A stretch of DNA of 64,000 nt from Bidens hawaiensis (Eukaryota; Streptophyta; Magnoliopsida; Asterales; Asteraceae): contig JAIQDT010001943.1 in NCBI GenBank assembly GCA_021521415.1, positions 186,001 through 250,000 of the forward strand, given 5' to 3'. The notes beneath the pieces are model-generated. The model was given only the letters and a program-made list of their open reading frames with translations, was not told the origin of the DNA and made no database searches. The position numbers were made by a program, and so were the translations under genes. The stretch's first letter is position 1; each line of letters opens with the position of its first letter. Positions 11,662 to 22,978 of this stretch are shown in pieces.

Positions 11662-11909
11662 GGATACAAGAATTAATAAGACTTTCAGTGAACTTGATAT
11701 GTAAAAGGATGCAGCTCTCAAACCCTATTCCTTTTGCTTTATCTCAAACACATGTCACTCTCCAACGCAATTGACACCATTAATTAACATAAGAACATCA
11801 AAAAAACAATCTGCAGATTCATATAGCCGCTTGAATCTTAAGCTTACTAAGTTGTTTATAGGAAGTTTCGTTCAGATCTGAAAAATGTGACTCTAGTGGT
11901 GGTCTCCAG
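11662..11909. other. Middle piece of the small inverted-repeat host element
   Basis: These 248 bp lie between the TSD of G1-A (GGATA) and the TSD of G2-B (TCCAG). They are host-element sequence, with no gene. Confidence 0.6.
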
Positions 11910-12834
11910 TGTAACACCTCGGATTTTCGAATTTATTAAATACCCGACTAGGTTCAATGTTCCGGTTATCTTTTATTTCGTTATCAAGTTTAAATTTGTT
12001 TAATTATTAATATATATCATATTTAAAATTTTTATTTAAATATTTATAATTACATCTTTCTTGTTTTGGCACTTTTAACCCAAACTATAACCTTTTACCC
12101 AATAGTGTTTCCACCCTCAACTTCCAAGGACCTATAAATACTATATACAATATTTTATTATTATTCTGATCTAGAACCCATATCCATTTACCCATGAACC
12201 GTATAACGATCCGTAAACCCGCATCTTGACTTCTCCCTCAATTCTCGCGTTCAACATGGAAATTGAATTTCAAATTTTATGTTAATCATTCCTAATTCGG
12301 CATAACCGACAGTCTTAATTAAGTTATATCAATCTATATGATTCGTTTTGCCATTTTTAACTATGCCGACCTCAACTCGTTAATCATGGGACGCGTTAAC
12401 AAACATCATAGTGCAATTAATCTGTAAGGCCCCGTTACCGGTGCCCTACTTTGGAGGTTGGATTTACTCATAAACACAGTTCTAAATATCAGAGTTAATT
12501 AAACATTCGCGGAATATTAAAAACTTTCATAAACATTACAATCAAATCCATAACTTTGTCTTTAACGAACATATTGTCTTTCGAATCAAAAACATTAATT
12601 AAAAACTTCTTAGGTCTTCAGATGGAAGACTCTTATTCTTCTGCCATGTGTCCCCGCTCAAGCCAGCTGTCTCATTCTACTCACCTGCGTGCATACTAAA
12701 AGTCAGCTACGCTGAGTGAGTTCTAGTTAAATATACCATATACAACACATTCATAACTACATACTTCGTACATACTTCATACTTTCATACTTGCATAACC
12801 ATACCTTACGTTTTAAAGAGCATTACGCCCTATA

Positions 12835-13016
12835 ACCTTCGCATATATTATTAGGCTATGCAACCCTTTAACCTTCGCATATATTATTAGGGTGTGCAAC
12901 CCTTTAACCTTCGCATATATCATTAGGGTATGCAACCCTTTAACCTTCGCATATATTATTAGGGTATGCAACCCTTTAACCTTCGCATATATTATTAGGG
13001 TATGCAACCGTTAACC
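12835..13016. repeat. Minisatellite in G1-C, 36-bp unit, 5 copies
   Basis: Units with core ACCTTCGCATATATTATTAG start at 12835, 12871, 12907, 12943 and 12979. The unit stays open on the minus strand (12-residue repeat), but no promoter-proximal start or function is seen. Its reverse complement shares CCCTAATAATAT with the 33-bp unit of G1-B. Confidence 0.9.
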
Positions 13017-13031
13017 TTACCTTACCTTTCC

Positions 13032-13443
13032 AGTTGGTGCATGATGCCAGTAGTTCATTTATCTCGTGTTTATTTGTGTCTGTAATCGTTACATTGTTTG
13101 TTTTGTGTTAAACGTGTTAGTTTGCTTTTTTGTTTGGCGAACTTGAGAAGGAAGCGGAGTTAGGACAACTTCGCCTAGCATGTTAGGCAAAGTTGTCGTA
13201 TTATTAATACCCTAACTTCGGCTCATTTAGTAGAACTTTTGATGGTTCGATTTCGTGACCTTTGTTTTACGTGTTTTTGTGATTTGGTTTATCAATATCA
13301 TCGTTCAACAGGTATTCCCTTATATTCGTGTGTTTACGTGTGATTTACGTGTTCATCGTCTTAGCACTCGTATCGTATACGTAGGGGATTCCGCACCCTC
13401 GTGTTACGAGATACTCCTGTGTAGATCCGGCTGGGAACCTACA
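13032..13443 (+). repeat. 5' LTR of C1(+)
   Basis: It is homologous to 33757-34158 and to the C1(-) LTRs, ends CCGGCTGGGAACCTACA and is followed by the PBS. It begins AGTTGGTGC where other copies have TGTTGGTGC. The stretch around 13170-13200 is the counterpart of a hairpin formed by ACAACTTCGCCTA and its inverse; one arm is mutated here (TTAGGCAAAGTTG). Confidence 0.9.
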
Positions 13444-13445
13444 AT

Positions 13446-13458
13446 TGGTATCAGAGCA
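13446..13458 (+). other. Primer binding site of C1(+)
   Basis: TGGTATCAGAGCA lies two bases after the LTR and matches the initiator-methionine tRNA 3' end used by most plant LTR elements. Confidence 0.85.
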
Positions 13459-13654
13459 TTTGCTCGCGGTTGTGTGGTTCGGGATTATCACACGAGTGTT
13501 AAAATCATTCCGATAGACTATTCTCGGAATCGTTTCACGTTGGTATACCGTTCTTTTGCTTGTTTCTCAACTATACCCTTCAAATCGCACTTCATTGTAC
13601 CCCCAAAACCTTCGAAATCAAAGAATCTAAGTAGCAGATCTAAGCCGAGCTCCC

Positions 13655-13833
13655 AGCGAAGTTGTCGACACAAAACTTAGGGTTTTCAGCGAAGATATAG
13701 GGTTTCCGCGAAGTTAAGGATAGCAAAGTTATAAGAGTGGCGAAATTATAAGGTCAGCGAAGTTTTAACTGTCGGCGAAGTTATAAAAGTAGCGAAGTTA
13801 TAAGAGCAGCGAAGTTGAAGGCTAGGTGAAGTT
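13655..13833 (+). repeat. GCGAAGTT array in the C1(+) leader
   Basis: Six exact GCGAAGTT words plus several one-base variants (GCAAAGTT, GCGAAATT, GTGAAGTT) are spread over 180 bp between the PBS and the gag start. The same word forms the arms of the LTR hairpin. Confidence 0.85.
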
Positions 13834-13901
13834 CTGAAAAGTTCGCCGATCACTGTTCTCAGAATCACTTATTGGGATTCTAGGTCTTGTTTCGTTCAAG
13901 T

Positions 13902-16500
13902 ATGACTTCGATAAACATCACAGAACTGGTAAAGATGGAAGTTGAAGCCGGTTCAGCAACTAAAGCTCCAAAATTGCCTAAAGGTACTGATTTCGTTGCA
14001 TGGAAAAATAGGTTTGAACAGTATGTTAAATATCGAGATGCAAAAATGTGGGTCTGCATTCAAGATGGATACATTCCACTGACTACTGAGTTCGAAGGCC
14101 GTGAACAAATTAAGAAATACAGTAAAATGGAGGACGATGAAAAGAAAATGTACGAAGCAGAAAGTAAAGCACATGCAGCCATAACAATGGCACTTCCTCA
14201 AGAGATTCTCCATACTTTCAAGAAGTACAAAACTGCTCGAGAATTGTGGGAAGAACTTGAGAATCGCTATGAAGGAAACGTTGGGATTCGTACCTCCAAG
14301 ATTAAGCTGCTGAAAACTCAATTCTCTGTATTCAAGTATCTGAAAAATGAATCACTTGATGACATCATCACACGATATTATCACCTGATGACCGAGTTGA
14401 ATAACTACTCCATTGAATACAAGGAGGAAGAGATAGTGGAAGAACTTCTTGATGCTCTCCAACCAAAATGGAAAATGTACACAGTTTTGATGAGAAAAGA
14501 TAAAGAATTTGAGCAATTTGACTTGGAGAAGGTGGTTAATAAGTTACGTAATTTTGAACTTAACATGGTTCGAAAGGAGACGCCTACTGATCAGGTTCAG
14601 GATCCGGGAATGTATGGTGCTATAAGCACTTCAAACTCAAGTTCAAAAACAGAATCGACTGCCTACTACTCGGGGGGAGAGCCAAACTCCTCTCAAGATG
14701 GTCATGTGGTACTTAATATGGATGGTGACGTATGTTTTGTAGCGGGTGGAAGTAGTTCCTCAAAGTCTCAATCCTCAGCTGGTAATTTCTCAGCTAGTGC
14801 TTCTAGCAAGAATTACTCACAGATGCCTGTGATTGTGAAATCAGCTGAACAACAATTTTCTCTATATGCCTCATTCATTTCCTCTTATGAGAACTACATC
14901 AAAGGAAAAATAGTTGACCCTGCAACCTTGGATGAGGACTATGATCAGATAGACGCTGATGACATGGAAGAAATGGATCTGTAGTGGCAGATGGCTATGA
15001 TAGTGAGAAGGGTGAAGAGGTTTATGAAGAAAACTGGTAGAAAGTTTGTTGGAGAAAGACCGGGGTTCGACAAGTCAAAGGTTCCCTGCTACAACTGTCA
15101 ACAAAATGGTCACTTTGCTAGAGAGTGTACAAAAATGAGAGTCGAACGAAGTCAGAATAGACCTACTCAACAAAATGGAAGTGGAAACGAAATCAAGGCC
15201 ATGGTATCTCAACAGAACGGTGGATACAATTGGAATATACAAGTTGAGGAGGTGATTGAACAAGCAAATCTGGTGAACATAGAGACTGGAAGATGCGACT
15301 GAGAACCAGTGGAGGACCAGGCATACATGGCAGAAGTAAATGATCAGCTCTCAGAGGTATGTTCTGAACCTCACTATGAACAATTTGAAAAACTGTCTGA
15401 TCAATTAAAAGCCTTAACCGATCAGTATGTTAGTTTGGATAAAGAGTTAAAATTGTTAAAAGAGGAACATCATTACTCTAAAACTAAAGAAAATACTTAT
15501 TCGGTAAAAATAAAAGCTAGTGAGAAAGATATTAGAAGCCTTAAGGCTACCCTAGCTGAAAAATTACAAGTCATTGATCTTAGCTATGAAGTTTTAGAAG
15601 AAAAAACCAAACTGATAGCTGAAAAGGACAAACAGATAGCTGATTACCAGGTAAAAGTGGTGGAATTGAACAGGAAAATTGAACAGTTTAGAAATTCGTC
15701 GGTGATGCTTGACCATATTCTAAGTGTTCAACGTTCCCCAATTAACAAAGGGGGAATCGGATACACAGAAGTTCCACCACCGTACAATAATAATTATACT
15801 TATAATCCTAGTAATCAGCAACCCGTTAGTGTTGAAATTAGTCAGACAGTTCCTATCAAAGTCTCTACTAAAGATACCAAAGTTAAGGTGAGTGAAGCGA
15901 GTCAGATGAGTTCTGATGTCACAAGTCATGTCTCATCGAATTCGGACAAATCGTCTGAATCTGGTAAGATAAAAGATGAGGTCGTGTTACTAAAACGATG
16001 GGTGGATTACCAGTTTGATGAAAAGAAATCTTCCCTAAATCCGTTTGTTCCACCGTATGTGAGGCAAACTGATAGTAACACAACCTCATCATCTACAACA
16101 ACTTTTGAGACAGATGTTCAAAAGAAGACAAATTGTTCGAACAAAAGTTGTTTTAGATGCATCAGGATAAGCCACTTTGTCAATGACTGTCCTCTGAAAC
16201 GGAGAAAATCTAGAAATATGAGGCCAACTGAAACTGAGAATAAGACGAATACTAAATATGATGCTGGTAAGAATGCTAACTCATCAGACAATCGTTGGAC
16301 TAATCCAAGATTTCAAAGAAACCAGTCTCGTTTTTTCCTAGTGAACCACCGAACCAACAATTATGATTCCAAAATGCTAGAAATTCAAGAAGGTTTGGAT
16401 GGCCTCATAGCCAGTCATCTAGAAATTTTCCTTTCAAATCATGTGGAAACTTTCCTCAAAAGAACGTTGGGCAACCAAGGTACTGGATGCCAGATAACAG
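13902..16500 (+). pseudogene. gag: gag of C1(+), Copia type, broken
   Basis: The ATG at 13902 opens a Gag of the Copia UBN2/Retrotran_gag_2 kind: FVAWKNRFEQYV, then LWEELENRYEGN, at about residues 30-230. A CCHC knuckle (CYNCQQNGHFAREC) lies at 15087. A Lys/Glu-rich coiled coil follows (15350-15700), then a VPPPYNNNY motif (15771-15797) and a second knuckle (CFRCIRISHFVNDC, 16149). In-frame stops at 14982 (TAG) and 15300 (TGA) interrupt one continuous frame. The frame closes downstream of a conserved WVPK-like region before the protease. Gag would form the cytoplasmic virus-like particle. Confidence 0.85.
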
Positions 16501-16559
16501 GTTTGATCAACCCAAGACCAGAAGGTCTTGGGTCCCCATTTTTATTTCATTTCTATAAT

Positions 16560-18434
16560 TGTGCAGGAACAGTCGAGCAGGGCTGCAAACAATATGTGGG
16601 TTGTTGACAGTGGCTGTTCCCGGCACATGACTGGTAACAAGAAATTGTTACGTGATTGGAAGACCATTCAAGGAGGAAGGGTCAGTTTTGCAGGAGAAAG
16701 TGGAGGAAGAAATACTGGTATTGGTACTGTTACCAATGGGAGAATAAAGTTGGAAAAAGTTAATTTTGTGGAAGAATTAAAGCACATTCTTTTGAGTATC
16801 TCTCTGATTTGTGATAAAGAATACACCGTGCATTTTACAAAAGATGAGGCACTCGTACTTTATCCTGGTTTCAAGATTCCTGAAATCTGGATTGTGATGA
16901 AGGCTCCAAGAGAAAAGAACACATATGTAATGGATATGCGGTCAACCGAGATGACGACGTAAGAGTCATGTCTTATGTCAAAAGCTACAGAGTCTGAGTC
17001 AGAGCTGTGGCACCGAAGAATGGGTCATATTCATCTTCGTAAGATGAACTACATTGCTAAGAATGGGCTGGTACTTGGGGTTCCTCTAACGAACTTCAAC
17101 TTTGAAGACCAATGTTTAACATGCAAGAAAGGAAAGCAGCATAAGAAGCCACATCACTTCAAAAGGGTTAACTCAATTTTCAGCACTTTGGATATGCTCC
17201 ACATGGATCTTTTTGGTCCCGTAAATGTCAAGAGTCTAGGAGGAACGTCGTATTGTTTGGTAGTAACTGACGATTACTCGCGATACTCATGGGTTTATTT
17301 TCTGAAGGCAAAAGATGAAACGGTTCAGTTGGTAATTAACTTGATTACCAAAGTGGAGAATATTGTTGGGAGAAAGGTAAAGTTCATCAGAAGTGACAAT
17401 GGAACGGAGTTCAAGAACTACCAAATGGAGATGTTTTGTTTGTAGAAAGGGATTGAACATCAGTATACCGCACCATATACTCCGCAACAAAATGGAGTAG
17501 CTGAAAGGAAGAACAGAACTCTAATCGAAGGCACCAGGACTATGCTGGCATACGCTAAACTTCCCGTGGTGTTTGAGGCTGTTCTACGGCCTGTTATATC
17601 CTTAATCGTGTTTTAACTGTTAAAAGATTAAATAAAACCTGTTATGAACCTATGCATGGTAGAAAGCCAAATCTGAAAGGTCTTGAACCTTTCGGGTCCC
17701 CATGTTCGATATTAAAGTATAACTCTAAATTTGCTGAGAAAGCCGACGAAGGTATTTAAGTTGGCTATGTAGTTGGGACACCCAACAGAAGAGTCTTTAA
17801 TTTATCAAACAACAAGGTTGAGGTGGTCTGTAACACCGACATTACTAGTTACAAATCACCAAGCCCTAGCATGGGACCAGCAGAGGCTTTCGACTATGAT
17901 AAGCTATTCAAATTTTTTAATGTGCCTTACTTGGATTTTGCAGACTTAGATGAGAAGATGGCCACTCAGATGCTATTAGATGAAGAAGAGGCCATTGTGC
18001 AACGTCCCCAGTATAATGAAAATCAACCTATCACGTCAAGTGCGGTTGAAACTCTAGCTGTCTCGAATGAAGATGAATTCTACAATCCATTTCACACTCA
18101 ACACCACTCAGATGAACTCTCTTCAAATCTTGAGAATGATCTGGAAGTTGGTCTGGTACAAACTACTAAAATTCACAAGAATCATCCTTTAGAAAATGTG
18201 ATCGGTAATCCTTCTGATGGTGTGCGTACTAGAAGAAGTTTGGATGAAAACACATGTGTGTATGCAAGCATTAAAGACACTGGTATTATAAATGAATGCT
18301 TGTCTGCCTGTTTCATCAGTCAGATAGAACCAAAGAATTATCAAATGGCACTGAAGGATAGCTCGTGGGTTGAAGCCATGCAGGAAGAACTGGCACAGTT
18401 AGAAAAAATGAAAGTATGACAGTTAGTTGAAAAA
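16560..18434 (+). pseudogene. pol: pol of C1(+), protease and integrase part, broken
   Basis: Protease with active-site DSG (VVDSGCSRHMTG, 16600). GAG-preintegrase zinc region (LWHRRMGHIHLRK, then CLTCKKGK, 17005-17150). Integrase core with MDLFGPV (17205), a second Asp in RSDNGTEFKN (17389) and the NGVAER region with Glu (17490). Compared with the C1(-) copy there are nonsense changes at 16960 (TAA) and 17443 (TAG), a deletion with frameshift near 17570 and a stop near 17757. The linker up to EELAQLEKMKV (18416) leads into RT, where the Tekay element is inserted. Confidence 0.85.
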
Positions 18435-18439
18435 CCACA

Positions 18440-21400
18440 TGTGACATTCATGACAAAACGAGGTACACTATATTCATTACGTAACAAGTAAACGATAAAT
18501 CGGTTAATTCGTAGTGCTTAAACGAGTAACCGACCGATACTAATTATGACCCGTATACATACTGAGGGGTCATATACGAGTTATATATATATTATAGAGG
18601 CTAACATATTGATATTTAGGCTCCAGTACGTTTAAAACTCTTTAAACGAAAAAGGTTTCGTTTATCGATACGCTATAAGCTTAAACGCAATCGTTAATAT
18701 CAAAACAAGCATTGTAGCATCCGTTAAGCCGAAAAAGATTTATAAAACACTTATATGACATGTTCTAAGCAATCCGTGAAAATATTTTGGAATTTTACAA
18801 CGAGTCAGTACGTTTTTCTTATTTTACAAAAATAAGCTGAAAAACACACGTTTTTACGTTATTTCTCACACCCGAATTAATTTTCTTGCGAAAAACCGGA
18901 CCCGAACTAAATTTAAAATGGGCTTTTCATGTTTGGGCTTGTGTGTATAGTTTAATGGGCCAAAACAGCCCATTAAGGGCCTCCCAAGGTTCCGATCGGA
19001 ATCTGCCCCACTAAACATCACATTATTATTTTTCATATAACTTCACCCTTAAGCTCTTTTTATTCATTTTAACATACAAACTTTTCAAGTCCACAGCAAC
19101 ACCAGCTCTGTCCTTCCAAACCCTTGCCCAAAACCCTCAAGTAAGTTGCATTTACATGGATTTTTAACCATCCTTTAACTAAGTTATAATCTTATAAACA
19201 TGTTTTAGTTAGTTTTAAACATTATTAACCATCCAAAAACCCTAAAAATCAAGTAAAATTATGTTTTGATGTTAAACATGTTTACAAACCAGGAACATAT
19301 ACTTTTTTGGTCAAAAACGCGGATTAGAACATGAATACAACGTTTTTACGGTTAGAAAGTTCGGTTTGAACCCAAAACCGAAACCCTAATTATCAAGGCT
19401 GTTACATGGATGATTTATGCTTGGTTTGATGTTATATGATATGTAGATATACTGAGTTTTCAACCCGAGACCCGGAAAGTCGTTTAAGCTAGCAAAATTC
19501 ATCAAAAACCGACAAGGTAAACCCGTAATACTCGTTTAGGGGCTGTTTAGTATTAGGTTGTGACGTGCTTGTTGTTAGCTTGTGAAAATTTTTAGGGAGA
19601 TTAGGGATCATATAAATGAGTCCCTGTTCAAATTTGGTAATTTTTCGATAAACGGAGAATATTTGGTGAATTTATTCCCGTTTATGAGCGTTTATTTGGG
19701 AAAAATAGCTAAACTTATTGAAAAATTATGAAACTTGGTTTTGGAGTTTGATATGTGATGGTAAGATCACTGGTAAAGTTTGGGAATCATTGGAAATGTC
19801 TAAGTATGGTTTGTGCGATCATGGCTTAACCGAATTTTAACAGCCGAAAAACGCACAAAAAGGCATTTTGTCAAAAGAGTTAGGTTCTGGAAATTTTTCA
19901 GGGGCTATGTAATCACATTAAGGCCATTGGTAAAAATTATCGGATTTTTCGGAGGTCGTTTGATATAAACGGGTCATTTATTACACGATTATAACCTATA
20001 AAATGAATTTTTATAAATAAATAAATAATCATAAAATTTCTGAAAATATTTTAATAAAATTCTCCATATCTTAATGTATTTTTACAAAAATTTACATAAT
20101 TTATATATAAGTACATATTTAGATATGATTTATCAAAGATTTAAATTATAATTGTTTTAACGAAACCGGCAGTTTTGTGTTTAACGGACTGACTGGTATG
20201 TCAAAATATCAAAAGTGGTCAAATATCATATTTTTGAATGATATTAATAAAAACAAACTTTTTACGAAAATTCCGGACAATTCGGGTGGATTGTGCGCGT
20301 TTTGTATAATCAAACCCGTGTGAAAACGGAAACGAGCCCTGCAATCAAACCAGATACCGAAACTTTAAAATTCTTTCATAAATCAACTTATTTTATCAAT
20401 CAATATATTTACTTAAGTTTTATGTGATCTTACCTAATCCCGAAACGTATAAACGATCAACTGAACTAGGCTCGGAAAACGGTGAAACTGAGCCAAATCC
20501 AGTTTTAAACATTTCATAGTACACAACGTCACAATCTAAGACTATGGTCATGTTCTGGGCCTAACAGCTATACCTAGATTATCTATACAGCCCGACTTAG
20601 CTTGAACACTGTACTAGTATTAACGATACGATACCGTTTATAGGAATCAGGCTATAAACGAGGCAATTGATTTACTGACACGTGATTTCTGTGCGAACTA
20701 CGATAAGGTGAGTTTCACGACCCCCGCTTTCTAAACTGTTTTACGAACTTTTGGGGTGAAAAGCATGTTTACATAAACTGTTATACTTGAAAACGTGTGA
20801 TGATGTGGATTATCTAAGTACTAACACTTGACAAGTCCCCACAAACACAAGTGATTAACTTCGTGCCGGTGGCGTGTGGATAGTACTATCGGTTTGACAA
20901 ACCCAACTGTGACAGAGCCGGTGGGGTAAGCCGGAACATATGTAAAACCAGTTGCATATTGTCATTATATATTTACATACTGCTATGTGGTGTTAGACAT
21001 AGTATATACATGGGGCAAAATTGGCTGTTAAATGCCAACAGGAGTGCATGGGCAGGAGAGGCCATGCAGTATAGCTCGTTTCGGTTTCACTTGTGGCTTA
21101 GTATAATGCATCATACACAGACATATATACATACACACTGTAAACTTTACGAACTCGTGTACTGATTTCATTGAAACTCGTGAAACTTGAAACTCACCAA
21201 CTAGACGTAGTTGACCCGTTTTAACATGCTTTTCAGGTAAAGCAAAAGTGGAATGATTTGCTTACATGCTTGGTGTTAGAAAGACAAGTTGAATAGCTGT
21301 GAATAGACGCTGATATAATACTGTTTAAGAAGCTTGTAAACCGGTTATGTATTTTTCACCTAGTTTGTAAACATAGTACCTACCCATGTAATATGATGTA

Positions 21401-21502
21401 AATTAGTTGTTGAATTTTCTTTATAAACAATGTGGTTGATACCAGTGTTATCTGTTACATTCCCGTATTACGCTTCCGCAACTATCTAGTCGGGGTGTGA
21501 CA
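18440..21502 (+). repeat. 5' LTR of the Tekay element
   Basis: TG...CA bounded, 3063 bp. It contains an ACTCACCAACTAGACGTAG module followed by a pyrimidine stretch and TTTTCAGG near 21195-21240, related to modules in G1 and G2. The end TCGGGGTGTGACA is followed by the PBS. Confidence 0.95.
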
Positions 21503-21507
21503 GAAGT

Positions 21508-21520
21508 TGGTATCAGAGCC
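21508..21520 (+). other. Primer binding site of the Tekay element
   Basis: TGGTATCAGAGCC lies five bases after the LTR, complementary to initiator tRNA-Met. Confidence 0.9.
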
Positions 21521-21886
21521 ATTGGTTATAAAGAATTAGGATGTCCCCTAGGATACCCTAAGATAACCGTAGGCTCGATTAACTCTGGGAATAAAATAAT
21601 ATTAAATAATATACACGAATGATTCTCGTGATGAACGCGAATGGACAAGTGGGTTATTATGGTCCGGAACGTAATAACAGACTTGTTTGTACGAGGGAAT
21701 TCGAGAGGAAGTCGATAAACAATCGAATAGGTAAAAACAGCAACATACATGTATAAAATATAATAATAAATAAATATTTGTGTATATAAACGATTATTTG
21801 TGCTTATGTGTATAAATACCTGCACGTATCTTACTATGATTAATATAGAAGGATATTATTTTTATCACTAACCATTGTGCAGGAAT

Positions 21887-22621
21887 ATGTCAAGAACTAC
21901 TGATCGTTTACCTAATACCCTACCAACAAGGCCTGAAGAGGAGGAGGAGGATCCGGAAGAAGAAACTGAGGAGGAGCCAGAGGAAATAGAAGAAGGTGCA
22001 GCTGCGGTAATTCCACGTGAGGTACCCGCGGATCAACCCGACTTATCGGGTTATCGTTGTGACACCTATCCCCCTAGGGAATCCCCTAGGAATGTAGTAG
22101 AACAGGGAGCTACTAGTGCTTATCGTTCACCTGTTAGAGCACCCAGATCCCCTACTCCACCTGTACAGCATGCACCAGTACCCCCACCTACTATTAGAAA
22201 CCGTCAGACCACTCGTATTTCAGTGCGTCCACCTGAGCACACTTCTTTCCCACCTCGATCTACGTACCATAGGGGAGAAACATCGCGTGTCCGGGTAACA
22301 GAGATACCTATTCCTACTTGGGGTTTACCCGCCCCGGTACCCGAGCCACCTCGTCATTCTGATTCAGCATGGTTTGGTTTAGCAACTGATCAGCTCTTAG
22401 AACACTCACATACGATAAATAGCCTAAACCAGCATAGACACGATATGTATGATCACATGAGGTATATGCAGCAGGAAATCAGAATTGTACAAAGATCCAG
22501 TGCTGACAGCCACGGGCGTCAGGATCGAGCGATGATACTACTGGGGGCGTGTTTAGCGGTTAATGCGGCCCTAGTGGCTGCTGTGATTTGGTTGTGGTTC
22601 CATGTTGCAAAGAATGGATAG
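21887..22621 (+). CDS. Pre-gag ORF of the Tekay element with C-terminal membrane segment, function unknown
   Basis: ATG at 21887, 244 codons. The N-terminus is strikingly acidic (runs of Glu at about residues 17-40). The middle is Pro/Arg-rich and probably disordered (residues 60-150). A conserved-looking helical part follows (SLNQHRHDMYDHMRYMQQE, about 178-196), then a single hydrophobic segment of about 20 residues near the C-terminus, ending WLWFHVAKNG. No similarity to Gag, Pol or a known envelope is evident. The ATG lies just after a pyrimidine-rich TAACCATTGTGCAG, a possible 3' splice site, so it may be expressed from a spliced transcript. The ORF is intact, whereas pol is frameshifted. 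It could be a membrane-tethering accessory protein; this is inference. Confidence 0.65.
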   Translation: MSRTTDRLPNTLPTRPEEEEEDPEEETEEEPEEIEEGAAAVIPREVPADQPDLSGYRCDTYPPRESPRNVVEQGATSAYRSPVRAPRSPTPPVQHAPVPPPTIRNRQTTRISVRPPEHTSFPPRSTYHRGETSRVRVTEIPIPTWGLPAPVPEPPRHSDSAWFGLATDQLLEHSHTINSLNQHRHDMYDHMRYMQQEIRIVQRSSADSHGRQDRAMILLGACLAVNAALVAAVIWLWFHVAKNG

Positions 22622-22978
22622 GACCTAGTAGTCTGGTCTTATGTATATAGTCTTTTGATATCCCAAGCAGCATTTTGTTACAGCATGTTGGGCTGACTTG
22701 GGAGTTGTTTGTGGTTTAGTACTATTTCAAGCACTGGCCCTTATCGGGTTAAGTCTACATGTCACTTGGTGACAAATTTTGATACGCATATACAAGCGCT
22801 GGCCTATACCAGGTTAAGCCTATGCGCTAATTTTGGATGCATATGTACAGTAATGATTATAATTAATACAAACGTGTTTTCTTTGGCATAGTTATGTGTT
22901 GTGAAGGTGTAATATTGTAAAGTTGTGTTGATCATAGTGAAACGATATTGATTATTATATAATTAATTATTCTATAGA
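22622..22978 (+). other. Non-coding interval between pre-gag ORF and gag
   Basis: It contains two related units of about 60 bp (near 22725-22790 and 22791-22850) with CTGGCC...GGTTAAGTCTA and CTGGCC...GGTTAAGCCTA, possible local stem-loops. No ORF of note. Confidence 0.5.

Noticed and set aside
12813..13007. Minus-strand open frame with a 12-residue repeat
   Set aside because: Same explanation with the 36-bp minisatellite of G1-C.
13255..13680. 141-codon open frame across the C1(+) LTR and leader
   Set aside because: It spans LTR, PBS and leader, which are non-coding; the parallel frame in the 3' LTR (33964) is an LTR shadow.
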